A model generated the notes under the pieces. The model was not told the DNA's origin. It searched no databases and worked only from the letters and a program-made list of their open reading frames with translations. From Urbifossiella sp046350095 (GTDB lineage Bacteria; Planctomycetota; Planctomycetia; Gemmatales; Gemmataceae): DNA of 64,000 nt. The DNA is taken from NCBI GenBank assembly GCA_046350095.1, contig JAXMBA010000010.1:207898-271897 (forward strand). Direction: 5' to 3'. Positions 61,580 through 64,000 of this stretch are shown one piece after another (positions within the stretch are counted from its first letter, which is position 1; each line of letters begins with the position of its first letter). The position numbers were made by a program, and so were the translations under genes.

Positions 61580-62266
61580 TCAGCCGCCGGGGGGCTTCGC
61601 CCGGGCCGCCCCGGGGCGGCGGCCGGCGGCGGCGAGCTCCCGGCGGGCCACCTCCCGCCACCCGGGTTCGCTCACGTCAGCCCCCCGGCCCAGCTGCCGG
61701 GTCCCCCCGCAGTGCTCGCACGGGGAGCCGTTCCACGGGTAATCCAGCCAGTCCGGCCGGCGGAGCCCACAGCCCCCGCACACCTCGTCAAAGTCGCCCC
61801 AGCCGGGGGCGGGGGCGGCGAAGGCGGCGGCCAGCCGCCGGAGGAGGTCCGGGCACACGTCGGGCGGGATGCGCGTCCGGCGGTGTTGCAGCTGGTGGAT
61901 CCACTCGTCCGCCCACCCGCCGCCCGCGAGCGCGGCCGGGGCCGCCGCCCGCGCCCGGAGGTCCGGCGGGAGGCGGGCGAAGAAGAGGACGGTCGCGGCG
62001 GGCCGGAACTCGGGGTCCTCGATCTCGTGGCGGGTGCGGCCCCCGGGGGGCCAGAGCTGGGCCAGGAGCCGGCGGGCCTGCTGGTCGTGGTCGGCGTAGG
62101 CCGCCACCGCGTCCCGCGCGCCTGCCGAGTCGAGCAACGGCCCCACCGCGGCGACGGCGGCGTCCCAGCCGATGCCCGCGGACTCGGGCGCCGGGGGCGG
62201 CTGGAGGAGGGCGGCCAGGCGGGCGGCCCGCTGCTCGAGTCGGCGGAGCTGACGGTCGAGGCTCAC
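61580..62266 (-). CDS. Zinc-ribbon hypothetical protein
   Basis: I do not recognise this protein of about 228 residues. From GTG 62266 it begins VSLDRQLRRLEQRAARLAAL, a short coiled coil. A helical middle (ATVLFFARLPPDLRARAAA) follows, then a four-Cys zinc ribbon near residue 170: CGGCGLRRPDW and, after a 10-residue gap, CEHCGGTR. In-frame codons to 62359 add a poor extension. Convergent with the HTH gene, stop to stop 53 bases apart. A nucleic-acid-binding role would fit the zinc ribbon but is only a suggestion. Confidence 0.6.
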   Translation of the reverse strand: MSLDRQLRRLEQRAARLAALLQPPPAPESAGIGWDAAVAAVGPLLDSAGARDAVAAYADHDQQARRLLAQLWPPGGRTRHEIEDPEFRPAATVLFFARLPPDLRARAAAPAALAGGGWADEWIHQLQHRRTRIPPDVCPDLLRRLAAAFAAPAPGWGDFDEVCGGCGLRRPDWLDYPWNGSPCEHCGGTRQLGRGADVSEPGWREVARRELAAAGRRPGAARAKPPGG

Positions 62267-62649
62267 GGCTCGGCTCCCGTGGATTGCGGACGGGGCGGCG
62301 GGCGGGACCGGTCGGGTACTCGGACCTGTCAGTATACGCCTCACGACTGAACCCCGCACGCCGACCCGTACGCTTGACGAGCTGGCCAGATTAACCAGCC
62401 GCGACCTCCCGCGAATTCACCCCGACGCACGTCGAGCCCACGTCGCAGCCCCCCGTGACACCACCCCAACGCCCGTGCGGCACCCCGCCGGCGTCGAGCG
62501 GTTGCGGGCGGTCCGCCCGGCCCTCGTCGACCTCGACGACCCGGCCGCGGCCGTACCGGGTGCACCCTTTGGTAAGAGCAGCCGGGACGCCTTCAGACAG
62601 AACGGGACGACGTCGCAAATTTAATAACTAATTAACTATAGATAATTGA
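62267..62649. other. Intergenic region with a terminal AT-rich block
   Basis: No gene is seen in these 383 bases. Bases 62613-62650 are almost purely A/T (CAAATTTAATAACTAATTA and onward), in sharp contrast to the surroundings, and directly abut the 3' end of the XRE gene. This may be a terminator region, a protein-binding site or the border of an acquired segment. Confidence 0.5.
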
Positions 62650-62886
62650 TCAGTCAGGCGGCAGGTCATCCACCAGCTCACCGACGCTGACCCCCAGCGC
62701 GGTCGCGACCGCTGTCAGTGTCGACAGGGGAAGGTCCCGTGACACCCCACCCACGATCCGCGAGATCGTGACTCGGTGAACCCCGGTCTCCCGGGCAAGC
62801 CACGCGACACCCGCCCCGCGCTCCTCGAGGAGGTGCCGGATCCGGTCGGCGAGGGATCCGGTCAGACGTCGCTTGGCCACGACCAC
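62650..62886 (-). CDS. XRE-family helix-turn-helix transcriptional regulator
   Basis: The 78-residue protein is a single Cro/C1-type domain: IRHLLEERGAGVAWLARETG, then VHRVTISRIVGGVSRDLPLSTLTAVATALG and the closing VSVGELV. GTG 62886 is the first start; GTG 62880 is an alternative. Such small regulators usually repress a neighbouring promoter as dimers. The gene is divergent from the zinc-ribbon gene at 63117, and three palindromic repeats lie in the gap 46 bases from its start, so they are probably its operators. Autoregulation is inferred from that layout. Confidence 0.85.
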   Translation of the reverse strand: MVVAKRRLTGSLADRIRHLLEERGAGVAWLARETGVHRVTISRIVGGVSRDLPLSTLTAVATALGVSVGELVDDLPPD

Positions 62887-62922
62887 GCCCAGTCCGGTGC
62901 CCTGGTTCCCCCGCTACCGCGA

Positions 62923-62952
62923 TTGACAGCATGGTAGCAACGACGCTACCAT
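62923..62952 (+). promoter_or_regulatory. Sigma-70-type promoter candidate overlapping the first operator
   Basis: TTGACA at 62923-62928 is a perfect -35 box. TACCAT at 62947-62952, 18 bases on, is a fair -10 box. The spacer and -10 box lie within the first palindromic repeat, so binding there would block polymerase. The promoter points to the gene at 63117. Confidence 0.55.
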
Positions 62953-63018
62953 GCCCGCGGCGGTAGCAACGACGCTACCATGCCCGCGGTGGTAGCAACG
63001 ACGCTACCATGCCCGCGG
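62933..63018. repeat. Three tandem 29-bp-period palindromic repeats (operator array)
   Basis: The 28-base unit starting GGTAGCAACGACGCTACCAT occurs without change at 62933, 62962 and 62991, separated by one variable base (C, then T). Each unit contains the inverted repeat GGTAGC-AACGAC-GCTACC followed by GCCCGCGG. A 29-bp period places dimer sites just under three helical turns apart. It lies between the XRE gene and the divergent zinc-ribbon gene. Confidence 0.9.
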
Positions 63019-63116
63019 AGGCGGTCCTTTCGCCCATCAAGTAGTCGGCCGGCGGGCCACCCTGAGAAAGTTCCCCGCCGGCCGACCTCCTCATCCGCAT
63101 TACGGAGGACGAGTGC

Positions 63117-63497
63117 GTGTTACTCTATCCGCCCAGATTCGCCGGCGTCAACGTCGGCGCCTCTCCTGACCCCGACCCGCTCGCGCCCGGGCAAACGTGC
63201 CCGGCCTGTCGAGGCGTCTCGACGTTCTACCACCGCGACCCCGCGACCGGGCCCGAACTGGTATGCACCGACTGCCTGACCGGGGCGTTCGACACCACCG
63301 ACCCCTCGCCCCTACCGCCGACACTGCGGGTGCGAGTTTTGGGCCCGCTTCCCGGCTCCAACCTCGTGATCCTCGAATACTACCTGGACCCGCCGGCGGC
63401 CCCTGGCCCGCTGCCTCGCAGTGGGGCCGCGCTGAAGGGTCCGGGTAGCGAATCCACGCCGAGACGCGCGCCCGTGCGCCGCCACGCCAAGCCGTAG
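63117..63497 (+). CDS. Small zinc-ribbon protein divergent from the XRE regulator
   Basis: The 126-residue protein starts at GTG 63117 with GGAGG at 63104-63108, a good ribosome site. It has a four-Cys zinc ribbon, CPACRGVSTFYHRDP and VCTDC, around residues 27-51, then an acidic-to-neutral beta-like segment and a basic tail (RRAPVRRHAKP). I do not recognise the family. The upstream repeats and promoter suggest it is the main target of the XRE regulator. It may bind nucleic acid, but this is a guess. Confidence 0.65.
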   Translation: MLLYPPRFAGVNVGASPDPDPLAPGQTCPACRGVSTFYHRDPATGPELVCTDCLTGAFDTTDPSPLPPTLRVRVLGPLPGSNLVILEYYLDPPAAPGPLPRSGAALKGPGSESTPRRAPVRRHAKP

Positions 63498-63590
63498 CCG
63501 CCCCGGCGGCTCACCCGGATCGCGACTCTCCCGGGGGCCGGAACCCTGGCAGGTTCCCGCCCACCCGAGAAGAAGGGCCGCCGGCAGCAA

Positions 63591-64000
63591 TCACGGCTCC
63601 AGCCAGACCCGCGACACGTCCAGCGTCACGGGCTCCGGCGTGCGGACCGCGAACAGCTGCACCTCCCGGACGTCGGCCAGGTCGAGCGGGGCGGGACGGG
63701 CGAGCGGCGCGAGGTCGCCCAGGTCGAGGCGGAGGACGTGGTCGCCGGCCGGGAACGGCCGCTCGACCTGGGCGTGCGTTGTCCCGGCCCCGCGGCCCGC
63801 CCCCGACCGCACCGAGACCACCAGCGCGACCGGCCGGTCGTGAACCCGCACGTCCCAACACAGCCAGCGATACGCGCGGAAGTCCGGGACGACCGGCCGC
63901 AGCGCGGCCGACGAGTAGGGCTCCGGCCCCGGGAGCAAGACGACCCGGCCGGCCCCGGCGTCCCGCGCGACGGTCGCCTGGTCGCACACCCAGCGGTGAA
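63591..64000 (-). CDS. C-terminal part of a larger protein, beta-rich domain (5' end outside window)
   Basis: The minus-strand frame remains open from the window end, reading HRWVCDQATVARD and onward without a need for a start codon, so the gene probably extends beyond 64000. The visible 136 residues form a beta-strand-rich domain (YRWLCWDVRVHDRPVALVV, GDHVLRLDLGDLAPL, VQLFAVRTPEPVTLDVSRVW) of the carbohydrate-binding, galactose-binding-like type. In planctomycetes such domains end larger membrane or surface proteins. The identity of the rest is unknown. Confidence 0.6.
   Translation of the reverse strand, partial: HRWVCDQATVARDAGAGRVVLLPGPEPYSSAALRPVVPDFRAYRWLCWDVRVHDRPVALVVSVRSGAGRGAGTTHAQVERPFPAGDHVLRLDLGDLAPLARPAPLDLADVREVQLFAVRTPEPVTLDVSRVWLEP

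Noticed and set aside
62933..63018. CRISPR-like array
   Set aside because: The three 28-base units are directly adjacent with a single base between them, so there are no spacers, and no cas gene is present.
1..64000. tRNA and rRNA genes
   Set aside because: No cloverleaf with a GTTCRA-type T-loop and matching acceptor stem, and no rRNA-like stretch, was recognised by eye.

Overview
The window is GC-rich (roughly 65-70 % by eye) and reads as a chromosomal segment of a planctomycete, most likely a Gemmataceae relative. Supporting signs are a Tat-exported DUF1501 protein, three formylglycine-type sulfatases, a BBP7-type outer-membrane barrel, several Hanks-type kinases with TPR or sensor partners, a fused SecDF in a tgt-yajC-secDF operon, a caspase-like peptidase, and an ECF sigma/zinc anti-sigma pair. 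No rRNA or tRNA gene was recognised.

Layout. Bases 1-9.8 kb hold an ABC ATPase (cut by the window edge), an esterase, the DUF1501 protein, a caspase/alpha-beta-hydrolase fusion, a deoxyhypusine-synthase-like enzyme, a MobA-like nucleotidyltransferase, an FAD oxidoreductase, a DJ-1/PfpI protein and two small unknowns. Bases 9.9-19.5 kb carry a sugar-phosphate isomerase-like protein, two sulfatases, a beta-lactamase-fold hydrolase, the BBP7 barrel and a multi-pass membrane protein. Bases 19.5-31.5 kb lie entirely on the minus strand: an amidohydrolase, a 77-residue Cys-containing protein, secDF, yajC, tgt, a TPR protein with two RNA-polymerase alpha-CTDs, a third sulfatase, surE and a methyltransferase. 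Bases 31.9-35.4 kb hold an archaeal/eukaryotic-type proS and a thioredoxin-like secreted protein.

Bases 35.5-39.7 kb form a tight minus-strand operon: a non-RD Ser/Thr kinase, a degenerate histidine-kinase-like sensor, a [2Fe-2S] ferredoxin and a V4R-domain protein. I consider this the best candidate for an undescribed signalling system. Bases 40.5-51.6 kb are an efflux island: a histidine kinase, an NtrC-type regulator, a good sigma-54 promoter candidate, a membrane-fusion adaptor, an RND pump and two tandem TolC paralogues that converge on the pump. Two long inverted repeats interrupt its intergenic gaps.

Bases 52-64 kb are more accessory. They contain an esterase, a BNR/Ycf48-like protein, a Ser/Thr kinase-TPR gene split by a frameshift, an IS630 transposase relic, a double-PAS protein, the ECF sigma and anti-sigma genes, small HTH and zinc-ribbon genes, and a divergent XRE regulator/zinc-ribbon pair. 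The gap of that pair holds three perfect 29-bp-period palindromic repeats overlapping a TTGACA promoter, which looks like an operator array. The window ends inside a minus-strand gene.
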